Positions 27,394 through 36,095 of a stretch of DNA of 64,000 nucleotides are shown here, in pieces. The notes beneath the pieces were generated by a model. That model was given only the letters and a program-made list of their open reading frames with translations. It ran no database searches and was not told the origin of the DNA. Position numbers and translations under genes: made by a program. Each line of letters starts with the position of its first letter. Position 1 is the stretch's first letter. The DNA is from Candidatus Solibacter usitatus (GTDB lineage Bacteria > Acidobacteriota > Terriglobia > Bryobacterales > Bryobacteraceae): the NCBI GenBank assembly GCA_016191645.1, contig JACPVQ010000205.1, forward strand, positions 1 through 64,000, in the 5' to 3' direction.

Positions 27394-28502
27394 AGATCAC
27401 ACGCATCGAGACGATTCCGGTCCGTGTTCCCATCCATGCGCGTCTGGCGATTCGCGGCAAAGGCGGCATGCATGCCGTGTCGCCGTTTCTCTTAGTGAAA
27501 GTACACACATCCGAAGGAATATGCGGCCTGGGCGAAGTGTCGGCAACGCCGCGCTGGAGCTGGGAAGATCAGGTCACGGCGGCGCATTTTATCGAGAGCA
27601 TCTTCGCGCCCTTGCTCGTCGGCCAAGACCCGAGCGAGGTAGAGACGCTGAGTGCGCGAACTCGTGCGGCGCTGTTTGGCAATACGTTCACTAAGGCTGC
27701 AATCGAGATGGCGCTGTGGGACATCGCGGGCAAAGCCGCGGGCGTGCCAGTGTGCCGACTGCTGGGCGGACCGGTACGCGCGCGCATTCCCATCAAGTGG
27801 TCTATTTCGGGCGTCGATCCCGTGCGCGCATCGGAGATCGCCGCGTGGGCGCTGGAAAAAGGATTCCGCACGATGAAGGTGAAGGTCGGCATCGATGCGG
27901 AGCAGGATATCGCTCGCGTGCGCGCCGTAAGGGATGTGGTTGGCGCGGAGGTCAGGCTCGGGGTGGATGCCAATGGCGCATGGGATGTTCCCACGGCGAT
28001 CCGAATGATTCGCGCGCTCGGCGAATTCGAAATCTACTTTGCGGAGCAGCCTGTCGCCCCCGGCGATCCGGAGCGCATGGCCGAAGTGCGCCGGAGCGTC
28101 GATATTCCGGTGCTCGCCGATGAGAGCGTGTGTTCGGTGGACGACGCCGCGATGTTGATTCGCGCGTCCGCTGCGAGCGCCTTTTCCATCTACGTCGGCA
28201 AATCGGCGGGCATCGGGCCCGCGCGTACCATCGCAGCCACTGCCGCCGCTGCCGGAAGACCCTGTACCGTTGGAAGCAATTTAGAGCTTGGTGTCGCCAC
28301 TGCGGCGATGATTCATCTTGCGGCAGCGACGCACGGCATCGATGCGGAACAGTTTCCGTGCGACATCATCGGACCTCTTTTCTACACCGAAGAAATTCTG
28401 CGCGAGCCGCTTAGGATTGCCGATGGGCACGCGGACCTGCCGCAAGGAATCGGGCTAGGCGTCGAACTGGATGACGATGCAGTCCTCCGCTTTCGCGTCT
28501 AG
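27390..28502 (+). CDS. Mandelate racemase/muconate lactonizing enzyme family (enolase superfamily)
   Basis: ALWDIAGKAAGVPVCRLLGG; RTMKVKVG; GVDANGAWD; YFAEQPV; VLADESV. Confidence 0.92.
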   Translation: MKITRIETIPVRVPIHARLAIRGKGGMHAVSPFLLVKVHTSEGICGLGEVSATPRWSWEDQVTAAHFIESIFAPLLVGQDPSEVETLSARTRAALFGNTFTKAAIEMALWDIAGKAAGVPVCRLLGGPVRARIPIKWSISGVDPVRASEIAAWALEKGFRTMKVKVGIDAEQDIARVRAVRDVVGAEVRLGVDANGAWDVPTAIRMIRALGEFEIYFAEQPVAPGDPERMAEVRRSVDIPVLADESVCSVDDAAMLIRASAASAFSIYVGKSAGIGPARTIAATAAAAGRPCTVGSNLELGVATAAMIHLAAATHGIDAEQFPCDIIGPLFYTEEILREPLRIADGHADLPQGIGLGVELDDDAVLRFRV

Positions 28503-29288
28503 TTAGTTCTGCCCTTTCTTGCCGCCCACGCGTCTGCCCACAATCATTTTGACGATCAAGTGATCGGTGTTTCGCGTCACTCCGACTCCAACGCCGAAAT
28601 TAACATCCCACTTTCCAGCGACGGTGAAATCGATGGTCGGAACGAATTGATGCTCCTGCTCCTTCAAAGGTTCGAAATTGCGCAGCGCGCCCAAACCGCC
28701 GTAATACTCCATGCCAAAAGCTGCATTCTTGAACACTTTATACGATGTCTTCACGCCGGGTGCAAAATCGAATCCCGCGTTTTGATTCGGTCCTTTGAAA
28801 GACTTGCCGATCACGGGATTGACTGCCCAGTAAAACTTTCCCATCTCTTTGTCAATCACCGGCCTGATTTCCCAGGCCCAGGAGTCGCCAACATATTTAG
28901 CCCTTCTGTAGCCGAACTCCGTCGACAAACTCAATCCGACCGGAAGATTCCACGAATCCGGAGCGCGCACGCGCGGGCGGAAGTGGGAACCGACATACTG
29001 CCATCCGCGGCCCTTGTTGATGCTGGAAAACACATAAACGGCCGATTCGAACCAGTCCGTGAAGCCGTGCGTGATTTCCAGAGTTTCATGGAAGGCATGG
29101 TGAGTGGGAACGGTCCCACCTTCGGGATTCTTGGATCCCTTGAACGTAAAGTTGTGGTGGGTCTCAATCCGTGTGGCTCCCTTGGGAACGGTGGGCGAGG
29201 CGTAAACTTGAATCTCGTAATTGTCTTGCGCGTACGCCCCAACAAAGCAACCGGAGGTAAGAACGAAAGCCCAGAAAGAAAGACGCAT
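28503..29288 (-). CDS. Secreted/outer-membrane beta-barrel-like protein of unknown function
   Basis: Signal peptide MRLSFWAFVLTSGCFVGAYAQ; alternating aromatic beta-strand pattern. Confidence 0.55.
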   Translation of the reverse strand: MRLSFWAFVLTSGCFVGAYAQDNYEIQVYASPTVPKGATRIETHHNFTFKGSKNPEGGTVPTHHAFHETLEITHGFTDWFESAVYVFSSINKGRGWQYVGSHFRPRVRAPDSWNLPVGLSLSTEFGYRRAKYVGDSWAWEIRPVIDKEMGKFYWAVNPVIGKSFKGPNQNAGFDFAPGVKTSYKVFKNAAFGMEYYGGLGALRNFEPLKEQEHQFVPTIDFTVAGKWDVNFGVGVGVTRNTDHLIVKMIVGRRVGGKKGQN

Positions 29289-29317
29289 TCTTTTCACTAT
29301 ACGACAGGCGCGGCGTC

Positions 29318-29797
29318 TCACACGCGTTCGAGCAGCAGCCTTCGCGGACCTTCCCATCGGCATTTGCGGCAGGCCTGTGCAAAGGGAAGCCAATCCGTTT
29401 TCCAATCTCCTGGAACGCGCGCGAAGAGACTTGCATGTGCGGGAATGCCTTCATGCCCGCGCAGAACAACGCCCCGGCCGTAGACGAAACACACCTCACC
29501 GACGGGTTTCCGCGCGCCCACCGCGCCTTTTCCTTCGTCGAAAAAATAAAGCAGTTCCCCGGGCAAGGGTAGATTCACCATGTTCTCCGCGGGCGCGGGC
29601 TGTGGCTTGTCGACAAGGACAAACACCTCCGCGCCGGAGTACATCCCATGAATCGCTTTACCCTCGATAGGAAGCGAATTCCAGATGAGGTCGCACACAC
29701 CCGGCGCATCCTGCTCCAATAAATCGGCGATGACGGACTCTCCAGCCTCCGGGAAGCTCAATCGAATGCGGCGTGTTTCCACACTGGAATGATACAC
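29318..29797 (-). CDS. DUF3830-like (cyclophilin-like) protein
   Basis: RRIRLSFPEAGESVIADLLEQDAPGVCDLIWNSLPIEGKAIHGMYSGAEVFV...LPLPGELLYFF; start GTG at 29797 or 29782. Confidence 0.6.
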   Translation of the reverse strand: MYHSSVETRRIRLSFPEAGESVIADLLEQDAPGVCDLIWNSLPIEGKAIHGMYSGAEVFVLVDKPQPAPAENMVNLPLPGELLYFFDEGKGAVGARKPVGEVCFVYGRGVVLRGHEGIPAHASLFARVPGDWKTDWLPFAQACRKCRWEGPRRLLLERV

Positions 29798-29814
29798 TGT
29801 TCGCTTCGCCCCAC

Positions 29815-30543
29815 ATGGCCGCAATAGAGGAGAATCAGTATCGCGTCCGCGTGGCCAGATCCGCCTCAAGCGGCATTGCCACGGAGTTCGCGGTTGTCCT
29901 GGAAGAGCGCATGACCGTGCTCGATGCGTTGTTCTCCATCCAGAGAAATCAGGACGCATCGCTCTCTTTCCGCTGCGCTTGCCGCGTGGGAATGTGCGGC
30001 ACGTGCGCGGTGAACATCAATGGTGTGCCGCGTCTGGCTTGCCGCACGCGCGTGAAAACTTTGGGAACGCAGGTAGTGAGCGTTCAGCCGCTGCCGAATC
30101 TTCCCGTGATTAAGGACCTTGTCGTTTCGCTGGAGCCGTTCTTCGCGCAATGGAAAAAGATCAAGCCCGCTCTTCGCCCAAAGGACCCCGCATCGAAGGA
30201 GCTTGTAAGAGTGCCGCACGATTCCAACTACGCGCGCAATAGCGCGGGAAAGCGCGATTGCATCACCTGCGGTGCTTGCTACGGGGCATGCGGAGTCAAA
30301 GAGTCGAGTGAGGAGTACCTTGGTCCCGCCGCCATCAACCGCGCCTATTTGCGGCTGCTCGATCCGCGCGACAGCGCGATGAAGGAGCGCTGGCAGGCGC
30401 TCAACGAAGAGCGCGGCGGCATCTGGCGGTGTCATACGCAGATGAATTGCACTTCCGTTTGTCCGAAGGGAATCACGCTTACGGATACCATCACGCGGCT
30501 AAAGCGGGCGGCGCTGTCTCCGGGTCAATTCGAGAATCGATGA
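29815..30543 (+). CDS. sdhB: Succinate dehydrogenase/fumarate reductase iron-sulfur subunit
   Basis: 2Fe-2S CRVGMCGTCAVNINGVPRLAC; CITCGACYGACG; CTSVCPKGI. Confidence 0.95.
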   Translation: MAAIEENQYRVRVARSASSGIATEFAVVLEERMTVLDALFSIQRNQDASLSFRCACRVGMCGTCAVNINGVPRLACRTRVKTLGTQVVSVQPLPNLPVIKDLVVSLEPFFAQWKKIKPALRPKDPASKELVRVPHDSNYARNSAGKRDCITCGACYGACGVKESSEEYLGPAAINRAYLRLLDPRDSAMKERWQALNEERGGIWRCHTQMNCTSVCPKGITLTDTITRLKRAALSPGQFENR

Positions 30544-30893
30544 ACGTCTATACGGGCAAGCTCGCGCAGATTCTGCAACGGATCACCGGTGTTCTGCTGT
30601 TGATCTATCTGCTGCTGCATGTGCACACCATCCGCGAACTGCGGGAGGGGCCTGCCGCGTTCAACGCCGCCCTGGCGACATTTCGCAATCCGTTCTTCAA
30701 GCTGTTGGAGATCGCATTGCTGGGCACGGTAATTCTGCACGCGCTGAACGGGGTGCGCATCACGCTGATCGACCTTGGAATTGGGCACACAAGACACGTG
30801 AAGCTGTTTTGGTACGGAGCCGTTGGTTTTGGATTGCTGCTGTTTCTTGCCGGCGCAATCCCGATGTTTCTGCAAGGAGTGTTGAAGGTCTGA
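30540..30893 (+). CDS. sdhC: Succinate dehydrogenase membrane anchor (SdhC-like)
   Basis: LAQILQRITGVLLLIYLLLHVHTI; 3 TM; ATGA overlap with sdhB. Confidence 0.8.
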   Translation: MNVYTGKLAQILQRITGVLLLIYLLLHVHTIRELREGPAAFNAALATFRNPFFKLLEIALLGTVILHALNGVRITLIDLGIGHTRHVKLFWYGAVGFGLLLFLAGAIPMFLQGVLKV

Positions 30894-30895
30894 AC

Positions 30896-31237
30896 ATGGG
30901 CAGCGTCATCGGATGGTATTTGCAACGAATCACCGGCGCGGCGCTCTTGCTGCTGCTGGTGGCGCATTTCTGGGTTGAGCATTTTCTCACCGCGGAACTA
31001 CGCCGGGGCGAAATCACCTATGAAGCGATCTTGTCGCGAATCTCCAATCCGCTGTGGCAGGGGATCGATATCGCCTTCTTGTTGGTTGCGCTCTACCACG
31101 GTTTGAATGGCCTTCGAAACATCCTTCTCGACTACAGCAGAATCGGCGCGGGCGCGGCGCGCTTCATCACTGGCGGCCTCATCGTGATCGGTCTGGTGTG
31201 GGCCTGGTGGGGAATCGACGCCTTCCGGAATCTTTGA
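30896..31237 (+). CDS. sdhD: Succinate dehydrogenase membrane anchor (SdhD-like)
   Basis: IGWYLQRITGAALLLLLVAHFWVEHF; 3 TM; between sdhC and sdhA. Confidence 0.75.
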   Translation: MGSVIGWYLQRITGAALLLLLVAHFWVEHFLTAELRRGEITYEAILSRISNPLWQGIDIAFLLVALYHGLNGLRNILLDYSRIGAGAARFITGGLIVIGLVWAWWGIDAFRNL

Positions 31238-32946
31238 TGCAGAATCTTCCGGTAGACCATCTCGACGCGGACATCCTTATCCTGGGGGCGGGCGGAGCGG
31301 GTCTACTGGCCGCGATGCACGCGCACGAAATCAGCAGGAAGCTGCGTATCGTCATCGCCGTGAAGGGGCTCCTGGGGCAAAGCGGTTGCACGCGTATGGT
31401 GCAAGGCGGTTACAACGCTGTTCTGCATCCTGACGACTCACTGGAAAAGCATTATCGCGACACCATCGTAGGCGGAGCTTACCTAAATCATCAGGAGCTT
31501 GCGTGGAAGCTGGTGGAAGAAGCCCCGCGGCGCATTATCGAATTGGAGAACAAAGCGGGCTGCCTGTTTGATCGCAACGCGGATGGGACCATTCATCAAA
31601 AAGCGTTCGCCGGACAATCGTTCGACCGCACGGTTCACAAAGGCGATCTCACCGGAATCGAGATCATGTCCAACTTGCGGGACTACATTCTGGAAGCGGA
31701 TATTCGCGTGTTGCAGGAAACCAGTGGACTCGATCTCTTCGCATCCAATGGCGCGGTGGGTGGGGCTTTGCTTCTGGATCATCGCAAAGGCAGTCTGGTG
31801 GCGGTGCGCGCGCGGGCCACGCTTCTGGCTACCGGCGGCGGCGCAACCATGTATCGCATCTCTTCTCCGTCGCTGGAAAAATCCGGCGACGGCATGGCGA
31901 TGGCGTACCGCGCCGGCGCCACCTTCGTCGACATGGAGATGCTGCAATTCCATCCGACCGGGTTGCTGGTGGGAAAATCGATGGCGACCGGAGGATTGCT
32001 GGAAGAAGGTTTGCGAGGCGTCGGCGCACGGCTGTTCAACGGGCGCGGCGAGCGCTACATGGAGCGATACGATGCGGTCAATATGGAGCGCGCCACCCGC
32101 GACGTCATCTCCCGTTCCAGCTATCTTGAAATCATGGCTGGCCGCGGTACTCCTTCGGGCGGTGTTTATGTTGATTTGAGCCACCTCGATCACGACGTTG
32201 TCCGCAATAGTTTTCCGGGCATGGTGGAACGCTGCCGCGATTATGGATTCGATCTTGTGCATGAGCGTGTGGAGGTTTCGCCAAGCGCGCATTATCAGAT
32301 GGGCGGCGTCGCCATCGACGTCGATTGCCGCACGAATCTGACTTGCCTCTTCGCCGCGGGCGAAGATGCCGGCGGCGTCCACGGAGCGAATCGACTGGGT
32401 GGAAACGGAGTGGCCGACTCCATCGTATTCGGCGGCCGCGCCGGAGACAGCATGGCGGATTTCGTGATTGGACGCGACTTGCCCGCCGTGCCGCAGGCGC
32501 AGATCATGCAACTCGCGGAACGGTGGCAAACGGCGCTTACAAAGGACAAGGGTGGCAATCCGTTCACGCTGCGCGCAAAACTGGAAGACCTCATGTGGGA
32601 GAAGGCCGGAGTGGTACGCAATGGAAAGGATTTGTCGGCAGCGGCGGCGGAACTTCATCAATTGCGTGAGGAGGCTGCCGCCGTGCGCGTGCGCGGCGGG
32701 CCGGAATCGAATCCGGAATGGAGCGAGTCGATCAACCTCACCAATCTCTGCCACGTGGCAACCCTGCTGGTGGAATCGGCGCGCATTCGCACGGAAAGCC
32801 GCGGCGCGCATTACCGTCAGGACTTTCCATCCAGCAGCGATGCATGGTTGAAAAATATTTTCCTTACCTTGACCGATCATGGTGTGCGCGTTGAGAAGAA
32901 GCCCGTCAAGTTCACGCGCCCGCCGGCGAGGCAGGATCCAAAATGA
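31237..32946 (+). CDS. sdhA: Succinate dehydrogenase/fumarate reductase flavoprotein subunit
   Basis: ADILILGAGGAGLLAAMHAHE; GGATMYRISSPSLEKSGDGMAMAYRAGATFVDMEMLQFHPTGL; GVHGANRLGGNGVADSIVFG. Confidence 0.93.
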   Translation: MQNLPVDHLDADILILGAGGAGLLAAMHAHEISRKLRIVIAVKGLLGQSGCTRMVQGGYNAVLHPDDSLEKHYRDTIVGGAYLNHQELAWKLVEEAPRRIIELENKAGCLFDRNADGTIHQKAFAGQSFDRTVHKGDLTGIEIMSNLRDYILEADIRVLQETSGLDLFASNGAVGGALLLDHRKGSLVAVRARATLLATGGGATMYRISSPSLEKSGDGMAMAYRAGATFVDMEMLQFHPTGLLVGKSMATGGLLEEGLRGVGARLFNGRGERYMERYDAVNMERATRDVISRSSYLEIMAGRGTPSGGVYVDLSHLDHDVVRNSFPGMVERCRDYGFDLVHERVEVSPSAHYQMGGVAIDVDCRTNLTCLFAAGEDAGGVHGANRLGGNGVADSIVFGGRAGDSMADFVIGRDLPAVPQAQIMQLAERWQTALTKDKGGNPFTLRAKLEDLMWEKAGVVRNGKDLSAAAAELHQLREEAAAVRVRGGPESNPEWSESINLTNLCHVATLLVESARIRTESRGAHYRQDFPSSSDAWLKNIFLTLTDHGVRVEKKPVKFTRPPARQDPK

Positions 32947-33842
32947 ACGACATCTACGAAACCATCGAAATCGTTTCGCGGGATCTGTACTGGGCCGCGT
33001 TGAAGGACATTCCGCAGGACGTCCGGAGTGCTATCGCCGGGGGGTTGCAGGCGGAGAAGGAGGGTGGCAACACCACGGCCGAGCAGGTGATGTTCACCAT
33101 TCTGCGCAACATTCAGGCGGCCGATGAGCAGAACACGCTGGTCTGCCAGGACACGGGGCTTGCGGTCTATCGAGTGCGCGTCGGCAACCGCCTTCACCTC
33201 GACATGGTGGAGTTGAAGCGCCGCATTCGCCGCGGCTGCGAGCGAGCTACGGCTGAGTATCCGCTGCGCTCCAACTCCGTGCACCCGCTGACGCGCAAGA
33301 ACACGGGCACGAATGCGGGCGAGGGGCTGCCCATCATCAAACTCGATTTTGTTCCTGACTCCAGCGAGATTGAGATCAGCATGGCGCCAAAAGGCTCGGG
33401 CTCGGAGAACATGAGTTTTCTGAAAATGCTGAATCCTTCCGAAGGGCTGAAAGGCGTCAAGAAATTTGTCATCCAATGCATCTTTGAATCCGGCGCGCGC
33501 CCGTGCCCGCCCATGATCGTCGGAATCGGCATTGGCGGCACGTCGGATGTTGCGATGCAGTTGGCCAAGGAGGCGAGTACGTTCCGGCGCATTGGTTCGT
33601 CGAGCGCGGACCCCGACATCGCCGCTCTGGAGAAAGACCTACTCGGGAGAATCAATGAGACCGGCATCGGCCCGCAGGGGTTGGGAGGCGCGACCACGGC
33701 TCTGGCGGTGAACATCGAATGGGCTCACACGCACATCAGTCAATGCCCCGTCGCCGTCAACGTGCAATGCTGGCGCGGGGAACGCGCGCAAGCCGTGATT
33801 GGCGCAACCGGTGAAGTGAGGTATGGCGATGGCGCACTTTGA
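32943..33842 (+). CDS. Class I (Fe-S) fumarate hydratase, alpha subunit
   Basis: NTLVCQDTGLAVYRVRVG; KNTGTNAGEGLPI; KGSGSENMSFLKML; PPMIVGIGIGGTSDVAMQLAKEA. Confidence 0.92.
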   Translation: MNDIYETIEIVSRDLYWAALKDIPQDVRSAIAGGLQAEKEGGNTTAEQVMFTILRNIQAADEQNTLVCQDTGLAVYRVRVGNRLHLDMVELKRRIRRGCERATAEYPLRSNSVHPLTRKNTGTNAGEGLPIIKLDFVPDSSEIEISMAPKGSGSENMSFLKMLNPSEGLKGVKKFVIQCIFESGARPCPPMIVGIGIGGTSDVAMQLAKEASTFRRIGSSSADPDIAALEKDLLGRINETGIGPQGLGGATTALAVNIEWAHTHISQCPVAVNVQCWRGERAQAVIGATGEVRYGDGAL

Positions 33843-34407
33843 GTTGCACACGCCGCTGACGGAAGCGGACATCCGGCAATTGAAACTGGAGGACACCGTC
33901 TCCATCGACGGTACTATCTTCGGAATCCGCGACGCTACGCAAATTCGTATTTTCGATGAAGGCATCGCGCCGCCCGCCGATCTCACGGGAGGCATCTGCC
34001 TCCACACCGCGCCGGGCGTTCGCAAACGCGCGGACGGCACATACGAGAAGCTCTCCATCGGCACTACGACCAGTACGCGCATGGATCGCTTTGCGCCGGG
34101 TCTCATCGAGACGTACGGCGTGCGCGCCATCGTAGGGAAAGGCGGATTGCTGGAAGGCAGCATCGACGCAATGAAGCGGACGGGCGCGGCCTACTTCGCC
34201 ATTGTCGGCGGCGCGGCGGCGCTCGAAACCATGCAGATCGAAGAGATCGAACAAGTGTGGTGGGAAGACCTGATGCCGGAGTGTTTGTGGAAGTTTCGCG
34301 TCAAGTCGTTTGGACCGCTTATTGTCGCCATCGATTCTCACGGCAATAGTTTGTACCGGCGCGTGCAGGAAGAGGCCGCGGCCCGCATCGCGGCTATGCA
34401 GTTGTGA
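33823..34407 (+). CDS. Class I fumarate hydratase, beta subunit
   Basis: LEDTVSIDGTIFGIRDATQIRIFDEG; IETYGVRAIVGKGGL; AAYFAIVGGAAALE; FRVKSFGPLIVAIDSHGNSLY. Confidence 0.92.
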   Translation: MAMAHFELHTPLTEADIRQLKLEDTVSIDGTIFGIRDATQIRIFDEGIAPPADLTGGICLHTAPGVRKRADGTYEKLSIGTTTSTRMDRFAPGLIETYGVRAIVGKGGLLEGSIDAMKRTGAAYFAIVGGAAALETMQIEEIEQVWWEDLMPECLWKFRVKSFGPLIVAIDSHGNSLYRRVQEEAAARIAAMQL

Positions 34408-35234
34408 GCGCGCCCTTCTGCGACATCCAACTTGCCCGGCGTCTGGAGCGCGCGGAAGGACATGCCTGCGCGCAGTTTGCATTGGCGCGCCGCAAACTTT
34501 TCCCGGCGAGCGGCGCTGAGGTGATGGAACATGCGGGCGCCTATGCGGTCTTCGACGCCATCGGCTCCGCGGTCACGCAGAGTTTCGGCCTCGGCATCTT
34601 CGAAGAGCTGAGCGCGGAAACACTGGATGCGATAGAGCGCTTTTTTCGCGACCGATGGGCGGATGTGGACCTTGAAGTGAGCCCTCTCGCCGGGGTGGCA
34701 GCGTTGAGTTTGCTCTGTGAAAGAGGGTACAGGCCCATCGAGATCAGCAATGTTATGTACCGACCTGTTGAAGAGCCGTCATCAGGCGCCGGGGATGGCA
34801 TCAAAGTTCGAGTGGCGGGGCCGGGAGAGATGCAACTCTGGAACACAACAGCCGCAAAGGCCTGGGTGTACGAACACCCCGAACTGGAGGAGTTCTTCCG
34901 TGAATTCGGCGCGATCGCCTCGGCACGCGAGGCGTGCGTATGTTTTCTCGCTGAGTATGACGGCCAGCCCGGGGCTTCAGGCGCACTCTCCATCCATGAA
35001 GGGGTGGCGTTGTTCGCCGGTGCGGCCACTGTGCCTGAGTTGCGGCGTCGCGGACTGCAGGCGGCGTTGTTGCAAGAGCGTATGCGCTACGCATTTGAGC
35101 ATGGCTGCGACTTGGCGATGATGGCGGCGGAGGCGGGAAGCAACTCCCAACGCAACGCCGAGCGCAAAGGATTTCGCGTCGCCTACACGCGCACCAAATG
35201 GCGCTTAAGTCCACGCTGCACTACTACCCTCTAG
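34404..35234 (+). CDS. GNAT-family N-acetyltransferase
   Basis: GVALFAGAATVPELRRRGLQAALLQERMRYAFEHGCDLAMMAAEAGSNSQRNAERKGFRVAYTR. Confidence 0.88.
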   Translation: MSAPFCDIQLARRLERAEGHACAQFALARRKLFPASGAEVMEHAGAYAVFDAIGSAVTQSFGLGIFEELSAETLDAIERFFRDRWADVDLEVSPLAGVAALSLLCERGYRPIEISNVMYRPVEEPSSGAGDGIKVRVAGPGEMQLWNTTAAKAWVYEHPELEEFFREFGAIASAREACVCFLAEYDGQPGASGALSIHEGVALFAGAATVPELRRRGLQAALLQERMRYAFEHGCDLAMMAAEAGSNSQRNAERKGFRVAYTRTKWRLSPRCTTTL

Positions 35235-35242
35235 AATCTTTG

Positions 35243-35356
35243 GTGGGGCAGGCCTCCAGGCCTGCAAGGCGGTCTCCAGACCGCCTTTGCGGAGTAATCG
35301 TACTTCCGGCAGAGGCGATCTGGAGATCGCCTCGCAGGTCTGGAGACCTGCCCCAC
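35243..35356. repeat. Modular palindromic intergenic element, copy C
   Basis: GTGGGGCAGGCCTCCAGGCCTGC ... GCAGGTCTGGAGACCTGCCCCAC; internal AGGCGGTCTCCAGACCGCCT and GAGGCGATCTGGAGATCGCCTC palindromes. Confidence 0.9.
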
Positions 35357-35375
35357 AGAGCAGAAGAAGGTTCGA

Positions 35376-36095
35376 CTACATGGCGGTCCAGCCGCCATCC
35401 ACGGGAATGATCGCGCCCGTGATGTACGACGACGCATCCGAAGCGAGGAACAACGCGGCGTAGGCCACCTCGCGCGGATCGCCCGTGCGGCCGAGAAAAG
35501 TCTTGCCGATCTGACGCGCGTGCAGTTCGTCACCGGGCTTCGGCGAAATGCGGGTTTGAATTGCTCCGGGGCAGATGGCGTTGCATCGCACGCCGTGGAG
35601 CCCGTAGTCGTAAGCGACGCTGCGTGTATATCCCGCGAGCGCGTGTTTGAGGCTCGTGTATGCCGCCGAAGTTCGCGCGCCTACCATGCCCTGCACCGAC
35701 GATATGTTAATGATCGAACCGCTCTGTTGGCGGATCATGTGCGGCAACACAGCCTTCGTGAAATGCTGCGTGCCCATCAGCGAAACGGCGAAACATCGCT
35801 CGAATTCCGCTTCGTCCGCTTCCAATGCGCCATGCACCTGGCCGAGATAAGCGGCGTTGTTGCAAAGCACGTCGATGCGGCCGGAAACGGCAAGCGCCTC
35901 TTCCACCACGCGCACGGCATCGGCCGAGATGGACACGTCCGCGCACAAACAGCGGATGCCTTCCATCGCGGAAGCTTCCTCGATATCCGCCACAACCACA
36001 CTCGCGCCGGCATCGCGAAACAGTTCGGCGATCGCGCGTCCGATGCCGTTTGCGCCACCCGTAACAATCGCCGTTTTGCCGTTGAGGTGGATCAT
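35376..36095 (-). CDS. Short-chain dehydrogenase/reductase
   Basis: TAIVTGGANGIGRAIAELF; SSVQGMVGARTSAAYTSLKHAL (YxxxK); C-terminal SYITGAIIPVDGGWTAM. Confidence 0.95.
   Translation of the reverse strand: MIHLNGKTAIVTGGANGIGRAIAELFRDAGASVVVADIEEASAMEGIRCLCADVSISADAVRVVEEALAVSGRIDVLCNNAAYLGQVHGALEADEAEFERCFAVSLMGTQHFTKAVLPHMIRQQSGSIINISSVQGMVGARTSAAYTSLKHALAGYTRSVAYDYGLHGVRCNAICPGAIQTRISPKPGDELHARQIGKTFLGRTGDPREVAYAALFLASDASSYITGAIIPVDGGWTAM

Noticed and set aside
31483-32880. 465-aa minus-strand ORF antisense to sdhA
   Set aside because: Shadow ORF of a well-supported flavoprotein gene.
18429-35356. Palindromic elements as CRISPR arrays
   Set aside because: Units are self-complementary hairpins with variable arms, few and dispersed, with no regular repeat-spacer pattern and no cas genes.
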